The position numbers and the translations under genes are program-made. Below, piece by piece: positions 11,004 through 20,636 of a stretch of 64,000 nucleotides of DNA. This DNA comes from Paralithodes platypus (taxonomy: Eukaryota; Arthropoda; Malacostraca; Decapoda; Lithodidae): assembly GCA_032716605.1 (NCBI GenBank), contig JAVRFV010002319.1:983869-1047868 (forward strand), given 5' to 3'. Every line of letters starts with the position of its first letter. The stretch's first letter is position 1. Under the pieces are notes generated by a model. The model saw only the letters and a program-made list of their open reading frames with translations. It did not search any database and was not told the DNA's origin.

Positions 11004-11324
11004 TTAATTCCTTTGTAGATTGCCGTCCTCGCTGTCTTCGGTCCTCCTTCCTGGTTGTCCTATGCTGAGTCGATTTCTTCTCCGAAAATCCTTCACCGCA
11101 TCGTTGAGAAGACGCCCAAAACGCGCTGCTCCCACCTGGTTCAGATGAACTCCATCATCCGAAAACAAATAGTCATCGTAGTAGAAATTGTCCCAGGTGT
11201 CGACGAATCCCACGTTCTCCTTCCTGCAGAGGTTTGCTAGACAACGATTTGTGCTGGTGGCTATGTTGTAAAATCGGTTGCTATGTTGTATTGAGGGATA
11301 AGCCTTTACAACGGCACCTCGTAA
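11004..11324 (-). CDS. LINE ORF1 C-terminus with SGNH/GDSL-esterase-like end
   Basis: The open minus-strand frame has no 5' end; a stop lies at about 11325-11327 in the same frame. It contains FVDTWDNFYYDDYLFSDDGV, then HLNQVGAARFGRLLNDAV. The D-x-V-H-L pattern near the C-terminus is the usual catalytic Asp-His block of SGNH hydrolases, a domain known from CR1-clade ORF1 proteins. The blocks carrying the catalytic serine and G/N are not present, so this is a fragment. Confidence 0.65.
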   Translation of the reverse strand, partial: LRGAVVKAYPSIQHSNRFYNIATSTNRCLANLCRKENVGFVDTWDNFYYDDYLFSDDGVHLNQVGAARFGRLLNDAVKDFRRRNRLSIGQPGRRTEDSEDGNLQRN

Positions 11325-11502
11325 TTACTTTCCACTATTTTCTGAAGAGTAGAGAATGGGGAAGGGGTGTTGGAGAGAGAGAGAGAGCTGTTGGAGTGGC
11401 TTTGTTATGCGTGTTATTAGTCTACACGTCGTCGATGTGTCCCCCGACGGGTGCGAGCGTGTGAAACATGCTGGGACGTACTACAACACCCACCATATGT
11501 CC

Positions 11503-11570
11503 GCCTTGGCTGGGATCGAACCCAGGTCAAGCAGATTCACATGTAAACGTGCTATCCACTCGACCTATTG
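11503..11570 (-). mobile_element. tRNA-like SINE head
   Basis: On the minus strand, GGTCGAGTGGATAGCACG (A-box-like) is followed 30 bp later by GGGTTCGATCCCAG (B box). It reads like an internal RNA polymerase III promoter of a tRNA-derived element. No clean cloverleaf was established, and no poly(A) tail was seen. Confidence 0.5.
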
Positions 11571-11647
11571 ATATAATTTAAAATCCTTACTGTTTCTATC
11601 TGTTTATCGTGGATGGCCTTGTTGAATAAAGCTTTTGAATTGGTTCA

Positions 11648-12016
11648 TTAAGGGGGGTGACCTGTTGTTTTGTTCTCTCCTTTTCTCTTTCTCTGGCTTG
11701 TACCCATTTTCCCCCATTCAGCCTACTGTTTTAAGACGTTTATCCCCATCCAGGTGTCAATTTTTTACTGGTGAGCGGTAGCGAGCCAGCATATTTGTTA
11801 AATGTTTTTGACAGCAAGCTAAATTTGTAAATTTTTCGATAGAAAAATGTCTCTGGCAAAGCCGGATTTCTCCATACAATGCTGGCTCGATATCGCTCGC
11901 CAGGAAGAAATCGACACCTAGATGAGGATAAATGTCTTAAAAAAGTTGGCTGAATGGGGCCGAATGAATACAAGCCAGAGAAAGAGAGAACAAAAAAAGC
12001 CGGTGACCCCTCTTAA
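11648..12016. mobile_element. Family B foldback element
   Basis: It begins TTAAGGGGGGTGACC and ends GGTGACCCCTCTTAA. Left-arm words (CTTGTACCCATTTTCC, CATCCAGGTGTC) are matched inverted on the right (GACACCTAGATGAGG, GAATACAAGCCAGAG), so the whole element can fold into a long hairpin. The centre holds ATTTTTCGATAGAAAAAT and GGCAAAGCCGG. Confidence 0.85.
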
Positions 12017-12069
12017 GACCTGTGCCATCAATCAAGCCATTTATTTATCGAACGCGCCCGTTGTGTACC

Positions 12070-12509
12070 TTAAGGGGAGGTATTTAGTTTGTTCCCTAGA
12101 CCTCAAGCTTAAAATTACACCCCTGAGTCCCTTTCAGATAAATTTGTACATTTTTCGGTAGAAAAATTTCCTCGTGTATAGCCCCATTGGTTTTGAGATT
12201 TTAAGACTTTTGGCCCATTAGTTTTGGCGATTTTAAGACTACGCCCCATTTCTTTGTCAATATTATACCTTTCGTGCCATTTAGGTGTCGATTTTTTCCT
12301 GGCGAGCGAAAGCGAGCCTGTAATTTTAAGAGTAACCGGGAAATGTTTCTACCGAACTATGTACACATTTATCTTGAAGGGGGTCTAGGGGGTGTCTTGA
12401 AGGGGTGTCTTGAAGGGGGGTGTCTGTTTTGAAGGGTGTTGATGGAGGTCTAGGGAGGAAAATTAAAAACAAAATAATATAAAGATATAACAATGAGCAT
12501 CTCCCCTCA
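12070..12509. mobile_element. Family A element, head-to-head chimera
   Basis: It starts as a plus-oriented A (TTAAGGGGAGGTATTTAG up to about 12175), then switches to the minus-orientation body (CCCCATTGGTTTTGAG onward, with GGCGAGCGAAAGCGAGCC). It ends AGCATCTCCCCTCAA with a mutated TTAA. A short GGTGTCTTGAAGGG triplication lies near 12395. Confidence 0.7.
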
Positions 12510-12689
12510 AATTGCTCACACGCGAAACACATCTCATTAAAAGTTTGCTGGGGTACGGCAAAAAGGAGGGGGGGGGGGGGAGGGGGGGATTTCTTACCTG
12601 TTCCCGCTAGCAATAACTCAACTTCGCTCATTGGCGAATTGGTCCGCAAAAAGAGATAATTGCGGAAGAGGCGCAAAGTGGAAAGAGAA

Positions 12690-13694
12690 GGAGGAGAAAG
12701 AGGCGAGATAATTGAAGGAGGGAATAAGAGGAGAGATAATAGAAGGAAGGAATAAGAGGAGAGATAATAGAAGGAGGAATAAGAGGAGAGATAATAGAAG
12801 GAGGAATAAGAGGAGAGATAATAGAAGGAGGAATAAGAGGAGAGATAATAGAAGGAGGAATAAGAGGAGAGATAATAGAAGGAGGGAATAAGTGGAGAGA
12901 TAATAGAAGGAGGAATAAGAGGAGAGATAATAGAAGGAAGGAATAAGAGGAGAGATAATAGAAGGAAGGAATAAGTGGAGAGATAATAGAAGGAGGAATA
13001 AGAGGAGAGATAATAGAAGGAGGAATAAGAGGAGAGATAATAGAAGGAAGGAATAAGTGGAGAGATAATAGAAGGAAGGAATAAGTGGAGAGATAATAGA
13101 AGGAGGAATAAGAGGAGAGATAATAGAAGGAAGGAATAAGTGGAGAGATAATAGAAGGAAGGAATAAGAGGAGAGATAATAGAAGGAGGAATAAGAGGAG
13201 AGATAATAGAAGGAAGGAATAAGAGGAGAGATAATAGAAGGAGGAATAAGAGGAGAGATAATAGAAGGAGGAATAAGAGGAGAGATAATAGAAGGAGGAA
13301 TAAGAGGAGAGATAATAGAAGGAGGAATAAGAGGAGAGATAATAGAAGGAGGAATAAGAGGAGAGATAATAGAAGGAGGAATAAGAGGAGAGATAATAGA
13401 AGGAAGGAATAAGAGGAGAGATAATAGAAGGAGGAATAAGAGGAGAGATAATAGAAGGAAGGAATAAGAGGAGAGATAATAGAAGGAGGAATAAGAGGAG
13501 AGATAATAGAAGGAGGAATAAGTGGAGAGATAATAGAAGGAAGGAATAAGAGGAGAGATAATAGAAGGAGGAATAAGAGGAGAGATAATAGAAGGAGGAA
13601 TAAGAGGAGAGATAATAGAAGGAGGAATAAGAGGAGAGATAATAGAAGGAAGGATAAGAGGAGAGATAATAGAAGGAAGGATAAGAGGAGAGAT

Positions 13695-13697
<3 letters not shown>
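12690..13697. repeat. 27/28-bp minisatellite (about 36 units)
   Basis: The unit is GAGGAGAGATAATAGAAGGA plus GGAATAA, with a 28-bp variant (GAAGGAAGGAATAA) and an AGTGG variant interspersed. It ends in a TA run and a T run at 13698-13732. Confidence 0.95.
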
Positions 13698-13725
<28 letters not shown>

Positions 13726-13792
13726 TTTTTTACATAGGGAGGAGAAACTATGAATATATGGAAGTGGGCATATATTTATTTAGTGGGTATAT

Positions 13793-14365
13793 ATTAGGGA
13801 GGATGACCTGCTTTTGTTCTCTCCTTTTCTCTCAGGCTTGTATCCATTCGGCCCTATTCAGCCTACTGTTTTAACACTTACACTGCGGGCATATATCCGC
13901 CATATTAGGGCTAATTCAGGTACTCCTCATTGATTAGGCAAGTGTGTCTGAATTAAATTAAATGTATTCAGCCGAAAACTAGAAGAAAATAGCTTCAAAA
14001 TGACGCCAGAACGAGCTTCGTAGCTCGCGGGGTTCACCCGCAGCGCTACCTTAGACATTCGCTAAAATGTGCAATTATCACTAATGTTATGCTATATTTT
14101 CCTTTGGCAGCACTGTATATCTCGCGAGACTCTGACTCAGAGCCCTCAATGCCGCGGCCGTCCGGCTAGGAGAAGTACGTGTAGCCTGCTGCGCTCCCGC
14201 TCCCTTGCACTCGATTTTTCAGGCTTTAAGAGGCTTTAAAAGCCTGAAAATTGCTGTAAATTGCTATGGCGTTCGGGAGCGTCTCCCGCAGGAAAAGGGT
14301 TAAGACGTTTATGCCCATCCAGGTGTCGATTTCTTCCTGGCGAGCGATAGCGTTTCAGCATTGTA
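13793..14365. mobile_element. Family B fragment split by element E
   Basis: B-type sequence GGATGACCTGC ... GGCTTGTATCCATTCGG ... CTACTGTTTTAA stops at 13874. It resumes at 14300 with TTAAGACGTTTATGCCCATC and the mirror repeat GCGAGCGATAGCG. The right half of B is missing beyond about 14365. Confidence 0.75.
13871..14303. mobile_element. Element E, a 433-bp TTAA element inserted in B
   Basis: It is bounded by TTAACACTTACACTGCGGG and CCCGCAGGAAAAGGGTTAA, imperfect inverted ends. Removing it restores the B sequence CTGTTTTAAGACG with a single TTAA. Inside is a hairpin around CAGGCTTT / AAAGCCTG (14220-14250). Ends of the TTAACCCTTT type with a TTAA target are those expected of piggyBac-superfamily MITEs. 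No coding capacity was seen. Confidence 0.75.
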
Positions 14366-15110
14366 TGGCCAGAGTAAATAGATAGATAGATAGATAGATA
14401 TATAGAAACTGTAATTAACCTGTAATGAGTGAAGTGATGCATACGGTCGTTACATATGACGCCCCCGGTTCATAGTGTTAATGAAGGTGATGGTGTATTA
14501 TTTGATGAAGGGCGAATCATGTCATAGTTATTATAATGATGGGGCTTCATTTACATTGGGAAAAATACTGTATGGTTTTGATTTTGTTTTTCTATGTACC
14601 GGTATATATACAGTATATATATATATATTTTCATTTTTTTATTTTTATTTATTTTTTTTTTCGTATGACTTCCAATCCCCCTCTCTGTGTGATCTTTCCC
14701 AATCCTTGTTAGATTATCCTGCTATCTCCCAGTCTTCTCTCCTGTCTTCTCTGCCTGCACGTCTATGCTCGCTCTCGCTCTCTCTCTTCTTCTTCTTTTC
14801 TGTTCTTTCCTTCAACTTTCCTTTTTTATCGGATATGCCATCTCTACTAGAATTAAGTCCTGACCACCTCGTTTGGATCGTAAGGTATGTGTGGCCAGTG
14901 TATCTATGTAAATATCTCTCTCTCTCTCTCTTCTTCTTCTTTTCTATCCTTTCCTTCAACTTTCCTTTTCTATCGGATATGCCATCTCTACTAGAATTAA
15001 GCCCTGACCGCCTCGTTTGGATCGTAAGGTCTGTGTGGCCAGTGTATCTATGTAAATCTCTCTCTCTCTCTCTTACTCTCTCTCCCTGTCTCTATCTTGC
15101 CCACAGCTAA
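14366..15110. repeat. GATA, T-rich and CT tracts with two copies of the dispersed 85-bp repeat
   Basis: Copies at 14834-14918 and 14978-15056 share CTACTAGAATTAAG, CCTGACC, CGTTTGGATCGTAAGG and GTATCTATGTAAAT, each followed by a CT run. The two copies plus their CT and TTC tracts form a direct repeat of about 140 bp. The plus frame 14475-15110 is not a convincing gene. Confidence 0.75.
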
Positions 15111-15524
15111 TCATCAGGCCGTGTTTTCATTGAGCAGCTCTTCCCTAAAACATTTCTCTCTCTGCGGGGTTGTATAATACGTTAACCGCCCAACAGACCT
15201 TATAGTAACAGAGACCCCCCTAGACCCCCTAGACCCCCTTTCAAGATATATTTGTACATCCCTATCCTTCTCCCCACCCCACCCCAACCCCCCACACTAT
15301 TCCGTACGGTCCGGGAAGGGGGTACGGTGAGGTTTCTGCGCCACATTGGAAATCGATGAAGTGAAATAGCCGGGGCCCTGGACCCGACCGAGTGGAAAGG
15401 TTATCTCAAGTGGCCCGTTCCAGCACACTCGCGCGATTTGTGGTGTCACCCTGGCCCTTGTTGTCCTTGTCCTTGTTGTTGGTGTTGTTATTGTTACCGG
15501 TATTTATAATTGTTTTTGTTTGCT
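15111..15524. other. Unassigned sequence with a small family A fragment
   Basis: At 15210-15259 the words CCTAGACCCCCTTTCAAGAT and TTTGTACAT match the interior of family A. The rest, including a CCTTGTTGTTGG-rich end, shows no recognisable feature. Confidence 0.4.
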
Positions 15525-15668
15525 CCCTAGACTTCTATCAACCCCAAAGAACCCCTTCGAAATAAATTTGTACATTTTTCGGTAGAAAAATGTCCCGGTC
15601 GAAGGCCGGTTCCTCCTAAAATACAGGCTCGCTATCGCTCGCCAGGAAAAAAATCGACACCTAAATTT
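15525..15668 (+). mobile_element. Family A fragment (5' and core part)
   Basis: It contains CTCCCTAGACTTC, the hairpin ATTTTTCGGTAGAAAAAT, TCGAAGGCCGG, CTCGCTATCGCTCGCCAGG and ATCGACACCTAAAT. It then passes directly into a TTG-rich repeat. Neither terminus is present. Confidence 0.75.
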
Positions 15669-16071
15669 GTTGTTTTTGTTGTTATTGTCCTTGTTGTTGT
15701 TGTTGTTATTGTCATTGTTGTTATTGTCCTTGTTGTCCTTGTTGTTGTGTTTGTTGTTATTGTCCTTGTTGTTGTGTTTGTTGTTATTGTCCTTGTTATT
15801 GTCCTTGTTGTTGTTGTTGTTGTTATTGTCATTGTTGTTATTGTCCTTGTTGTTGTGTTTGTTGTTATTGTCCTTGTTATTGTCCTTGTTGGTGTTGTTG
15901 TTTTTATTCATATGGTTCGTTGTCGTTGTCTTCTTCGTCATCATTATCATATTTTTCTCTCCTCCTTCAGTGCCTCTTCCTCTATTTATTGATTTGTTGT
16001 TTTTGTTATTGATATTATTGTTGTTCGTTCGTTTGTTCATTTCTTCTTCTTCTTCTTCTTCTTTTTGGTGA
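15666..16071. repeat. TTG/TTA/TCC-rich imperfect microsatellite
   Basis: Mixed TTGTTGTTATTGTCC units run for about 240 bp, then degenerate into TTC-rich sequence. The open frames on both strands here (for example 15504-16040 minus, Asn/Lys-rich) come from the triplet composition. Confidence 0.9.
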
Positions 16072-16327
16072 TCTTCTTTATGATAAGGACAGTCTGAAAA
16101 CGGTTTGAAGCCACGCCGAATGTCACTACATTATGTGCTGTCACCTTTGTTATTGCCTTCGATATTGTCGTTCTTGTTCATTATCTCCTTTTCCTCCTCC
16201 TCCTCCTCCGTTTTGTATACTTCTACTTCTACTTCTTCTTCTTCTTCTCCGTCTTCTTATTCTTATTATTGTGTAGGAGTATAGACCAGCCTGACAAGGG
16301 TTCGAGTCTCGCCGGGTACCACAACAT

Positions 16328-16573
16328 AAGCATCTAAACCATTACACCACCAACACAATAATTCCAGGGTATCTTGAATTCCCGGTGTAGACTCCAGTAA
16401 TCGCAAAGTAAGCATCTAAACCATTACACCACCAACACAATAATTCCAGGGTATCTTGAATTCCCGGTGTAGACTCCAGTAATCGCAAAGTAAGCATCTA
16501 AACCATTACACCACCAACACAATAATTCCAGGGTATCTTGAATTCCCGGTGTTGATTCCAGTAATCGCGAAGT
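16328..16573. repeat. 82-bp unit repeated three times
   Basis: AAGCATCTAAACCATTACAC starts the unit at 16328, 16410 and 16492. The minus strand of each unit contains TGGTGTAATGGTTTAGATGC, an A-box-like tRNA segment. The unit may therefore be a triplicated SINE head fragment. The sequence from 16574 to 16745 is unassigned. Confidence 0.8.
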
Positions 16574-16745
16574 ATCGGCAGTGTTGCGACGCGAAGTATC
16601 AGAGACGAGAAGAAATGACCGCGTTTATTGCCGGCGGAATGGTTTGTTTCTGGACAGTTTCTTTTGGAATGTGGCCAATTACTCCGTGGCGGGTGAGAGG
16701 ATGGTGCCGACGCGCGACTCCCGACACCGACTGATTGTTTCCGAC

Positions 16746-17138
16746 TTGAGGGGGGTCACCTGCTTTTTGTTTTCATCTTTCTCTCCTTTTCTCTCTTTCT
16801 CTGGCTTGTATCCATTCGGCCCCGTTCAGCCAACTGTTTTAAGACGTTTACCCACATCCAGGTATTAATATTTTCCTGGCGAGCCAGCATATATACCGTA
16901 TATATATTTTTTTGTTTTGACAGCAAGCTAAATTTGTACATTTTTAGATAGAAAAATGTTTCCGGCGAAGCCGGATTTCTCCATACAATGCTGGCTCACT
17001 ATCGCTCGCCAGGAAGAAATCGACACCTGGATGGGGATAAACGTCTTAAAACAGTTAGCTGAATGGGGCCGAATGGATGCAAGCCAAAGAGAAAAGGAGA
17101 GAAAGATAAAAACACAAAAAATGTGACCCCCCCCTTAA
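16746..17138. mobile_element. Family B foldback element
   Basis: The left end reads TTGAGGGGGGTCACC (TTAA mutated to TTGA) and the right end GTGACCCCCCCCCTTAA. The inverted arms CTTGTATCCATTCGGCC / GGCCGAATGGATGCAAG and a TA-rich centre are clear. Confidence 0.85.
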
Positions 17139-17290
17139 AGCGACCCCGACCACCGCGACTGAGCTACTGGAGGTATTATTGGTAACTGTTGCTAACTGCG
17201 GTGGTGGCGGCGCGGGAAACATCGCTGATTGTCCCGCGGCAAACTGAGTACTCCATTGATCGCCGCCCAGATTGCGATACATTCTAAACA

Positions 17291-17626
17291 TTAAGGGGAG
17301 GTTTTTAGTTGATTCCCTAGACTTCCATCAAACTTAAAATTACTCACCATAGACCCCCTTTCAAGATAAATTTGTACATTTTTCGGTAGAAAAATGTCCC
17401 GGCCGAAGGCCGATTCCCCTTAAATTACAGGCTCGCTATCGCTAGCCAGGAAAAAATCGACACCTAAATGGCACGAATGGTCTTAAAATTGACAGAAATG
17501 GGGCGAGGGTTCTTAAAATCGCCAAACTAATGGGGCGAACGTCTTAAAATCTCAAAAGCAATGAGGCTAAACATGAGGGAGAAATGAGTCAAGAACAACA
17601 TCCCTCAAGTGGATATCTCCCCTTAA
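17291..17626 (+). mobile_element. Family A element, complete
   Basis: TTAAGGGGAGGTTTTTAG to ATATCTCCCCTTAA, 336 bp. All core modules are present, with CTAGCC instead of CTCGCC in the mirror repeat. Confidence 0.9.
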
Positions 17627-17711
17627 GCCGTCACTGCGGAAGGAAACTTGCGGGAAAATAATGTTGTCTTTCCCGAACATTTTGCAAGCGGTTTTGCTGA
17701 TTTGTTTGTTT

Positions 17712-17855
17712 TCTATCTATCTATCTATTGCCTGACGCCGTGATCCCCGAAGGGGTGGCCACGAACGAACCGCCCCCATGCACCTCTGTCCCCAGTCAGT
17801 CGACGCCCCTCCCACCAACCAGCACCGCCTTCGTTCATGTACTTCCTCACTCATT
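17712..17855 (-). pseudogene. RTE-type LINE 3' end, short
   Basis: On the minus strand it reads GAAGGCGGTGCTGG, GGCATCC-like and GGGGATCACGGCGTCAGGCA, then an ATAG microsatellite (17712-17729). This equals the last about 120 bp of the copy at 29429-29875, tail included. Only the end of the reading frame survives. Confidence 0.75.
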
Positions 17856-17915
17856 TTTTTTTTTTAATTATTGCTCTTTTATTTGAAACATAAATGGCTT
17901 CGTATATATTTGTTA

Positions 17916-18360
17916 TTAACCCTCTCCGACATATGACGCGATTTTGAGCCTATTGGGGATACTTTAAAGCCTTTGTTACCATCAGGGGTATTTAGAAACC
18001 TTTAGTTTAGTTACTTCAACCTCTGCAGTTGTCTTTGAGTTAGCTGTGTTGAGCCTATTGGGGATACTTTAAAGCCTTTGTTACCATCAGGGGTATTTAG
18101 AAACCTTTAGTTTAGTTACTTCAACCTCTGCAGTTGTCTTTGAGTTAGCTGTGTTGAGCCTATTGGGGATACTTTAAAGCCTTTGTTACCATCAGGGGTA
18201 TTTATAAACCTTTAGTTTAGTTACTTCAACCTCTGCAGTTGTCTTTGAGTTAGATGTGGGCAGAAAACTGATTTTGGAGAGGTAATTATAAGAGTGAGAG
18301 AACTCTATTTCTTATTGCTAATCTGGCAAGCTCTGCGTCATATGTGCGTGAAAGGGTTAA
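17916..18360 (+). mobile_element. Family C TTAA element (3 internal units)
   Basis: The ends are TTAACCCTCTCCGACATATG and GCGTGAAAGGGTTAA, with an inverted CATATGACGC / GCGTCATATG near each end. Inside is a 105-bp unit (GAGCCTATTGGGGATAC ... TTTGAGTTAGCTGTGTT) in about 3 copies. No open frame was seen. Confidence 0.85.
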
Positions 18361-18521
18361 GTGTAAATTGTGTTGTGAAAACAATGTACAAAATGTTAAT
18401 GTTATGCTTGATAAGAGGCGATGGTTTAGCTGGAGCAACTTAGTTTGTATTGCTATCGTGTAAATAGTTTGACACACTTTCTCAATAATGCTACCTCACA
18501 TAATTATCAATATATATTTTC

Positions 18522-19491
18522 TTAACCCCTTCAGACTCATATGACGCAGAGGTTGCCAGATTAGCAATAAGAAATAGAGTTCTCTCACTCTTATAATTAC
18601 CTCTCCAAAATTAGTTTTCTGCCCACAGCTAACTCAAAGACAACTGCAGAGGTTGAAGTAACTAAACTAAAGGTTTCTAAATACCCCTGATGGTAACAAA
18701 GGCTTTAAAGTATCCCCAATAGGCTCAACACAGCTAACTCAAAGACAACTGCAGAGGTTGAAGTAACTAAACTAAAGGTTTCTAAATACCCCTGATGGTA
18801 ACAAAGGCTTTAAAGTATCCCCAATAGGCTCAACACAGCTAACTCAAAGACAACTGCAGAGGTTGAAGTAACTAAACTAAAGGTTTCTAAATACCCCTGA
18901 TGGCAACAAAGGCTTTAAAGTATCCCCAATAGGCTCAACACAGCTAACTCAAAGACAACTGCAGAGGTTGAAGTAACTAAACTAAAGGTTTCTAAATACC
19001 CCTGATGGTAACAAAGGCTTTAAAGTATCCCCAATAGGCTCAACACAGCTAACTCAAAGACAACTGCAGAGGTTGAAGTAACTAAACTAAAGGTTTCTAA
19101 ATACCCCTGATGGCAACAAAGGCTTTAAAGTATCCCCAATAGGCTCAACACAGCTAACTCAAAGACAACTGCAGAGGTTGAAGTAACTAAACTAAAGGTT
19201 TCTAAATACCCCTGATGGCAACAAAGGCTTTAAAGTATCCCCAATACGCTCAACACAGCTAACTCAAAGACAACTGCAGAGGTTGAAGTAACTAAACTAA
19301 AGGTTTCTAAATACCCCTGATGGTAACAAAGGCTTTAAAGTATCCCCAATAGGCTCAACACAGCTAACTCAAAGACAACTGCAGAGGTTGAAGTAACTAA
19401 ACTAAAGGTTTCTAAATACCCCTGATGGTAACAAAGGCTTTAAAGTATCCCTCATAGGCTCAAAATCGCGTCATATGTCGGAGAGGGTTAA
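18522..19491 (-). mobile_element. Family C TTAA element (8 internal units), inverted relative to its neighbour
   Basis: It reads TTAACCCCTTCAGACTCATA to GTCGGAGAGGGTTAA. The 105-bp unit occurs 8 times with very few differences (TGGTAAC/TGGCAAC). It lies tail to tail with the C element at 17916-18360, 161 bp away. Its last TTAA is also the first TTAA of the next element. Confidence 0.88.
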
Positions 19492-19838
19492 GGGGGTAGT
19501 GCTTGTTTTTTGGTCTATGTATTTATTTGTTAATTATATTTTGAGTTTCCTCGCGAGACCTCCATCAAATTTAATAAAACACCCCCCAGACCCCCTTTCA
19601 AGTTAAATTTGTGCATTTTTCGGTAGAAAAAATTTCCTGACCGAAGACCGATTCCTTCTCAAATTACAGGTTCGCTATCGCTCGCCTAGAAAAAATCTAC
19701 ACCTAAATGGCATGAAAGGTCTTACTATTGACAAAGAAATGATGCGAATGGTCTCAACATCGCCAAACTAATGGAACAAACCTCATAAAATCTCATGATG
19801 AAGAAGGGAATCTTGAAAAAGCGACTACCTCCCCTTAA
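19488..19838 (+). mobile_element. Family A-prime element (TTAAGGGGGTAGTG type)
   Basis: It begins TTAAGGGGGTAGTGCTTG and ends CGACTACCTCCCCTTAA. The core modules are those of A but more diverged. It uses the terminal TTAA of the preceding C element. Confidence 0.82.
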
Positions 19839-19859
19839 AAAAAACAAAAGTAGGTGTCC

Positions 19860-20195
19860 TTAAGGGGAGGTTTTTAGTTGATTCCCTAGACTTCCATCAA
19901 GCTTAAAATTACTCCCCTTTGACCCCCTTTCAAGATAAATTTGTACATTTTTCGGTAGAAAAATTTCCCGGCCGAAGGCCGGTTCCCCTTAAATTACAGG
20001 CTCGCTATCGCTCGCCAGGAAAAAATCGACACCTAAATGTCACGAATGGTCTTAAAATTGACAGAAATGGGGCGAGGGTTCTTAAAATCGCCAAACTAAT
20101 GGGGCGAACGTCTTAAAATCTCAAAAGCAATGGGGCTAAACATGAGGGAGAAAGGGGTCCAGAAAAAAATCCTCCAGGTGGAAATCTCCCCTTAA
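19860..20195 (+). mobile_element. Family A element, complete, inserted at a B terminus
   Basis: TTAAGGGGAGGTTTTTAG to AAATCTCCCCTTAA. To its left, 19839-19863 reads AAAACAAAAGTAGGTGTCC plus TTAA, the same right end as the B element at 20192-20577, so this A sits at a B terminus. Confidence 0.88.
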
Positions 20196-20511
20196 GGGGG
20201 GTCACCTTCTTTTTCTTTCTTTCTCTCCTTTTCTCTCTTTCCCTGGCTTGTATCCATTCTGCCCCATTCAGCCAACTATTTTAAGACGTTTATCCCCATC
20301 CAGGTGTCGATTTCTTCCTGGCGAGCGATAGCGAGACAGCATTGTATGGAGAAATCCGGCTTCGCTGGAGACATTTTTCTATCAAAAAATTTACAAATTT
20401 ATCTTGCTGTCAAAACAAAAATATATATATATGCCAGGAAAATATTGACACCTGGATGGGGGTAAACGTCTTAAAACAATAGGCTGAATGAGACCGAATG
20501 GATACAAGCCA

Positions 20512-20552
<41 letters not shown>

Positions 20553-20577
20553 ATAAAAAAAATGTAGGTGTCCTTAA
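20192..20577. mobile_element. Family B foldback element, sharing TTAA with A
   Basis: TTAAGGGGGGTCACC to TAGGTGTCCTTAA with a GA-run extension near the right end. The centre GGCTTCGCTGGAGACATTTT and the palindromic arms are present. Part of the second mirror repeat is lost. Confidence 0.83.
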
Positions 20578-20636
20578 AGCCAGTTGCCGGGTACCACCAT
20601 CTGTGTCAACTCTGATTACCGAGTTTTCCTTGCCAA

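Larger units (their letters stand above)
7815..11325 (-). mobile_element. CR1-like LINE, copy 1 (5'-truncated in ORF1)
   Basis: Minus-strand order is: the end of an ORF1 with an esterase-type motif, 26 bp, an APE endonuclease, a reverse transcriptase, a 3' UTR of about 200 bp, then a terminus with two CCTTTGTACT-like repeats and no poly(A). Such repeat-ended 3' termini and an ORF1 esterase are known for the CR1 clade. Relative to copy 2 and to the reading frame, there is an extra base near 8922 and a shift in a 7-T run at 9912-9918. Both could be sequencing errors, because the protein sequence is otherwise well preserved. Confidence 0.88.

Noticed and set aside
16290..16360. Functional tRNA gene near GGGTTCGAGTCTCG
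   Set aside because: The B-box-like word is on the plus strand and the A-box-like word on the minus strand, so they cannot form one tRNA.
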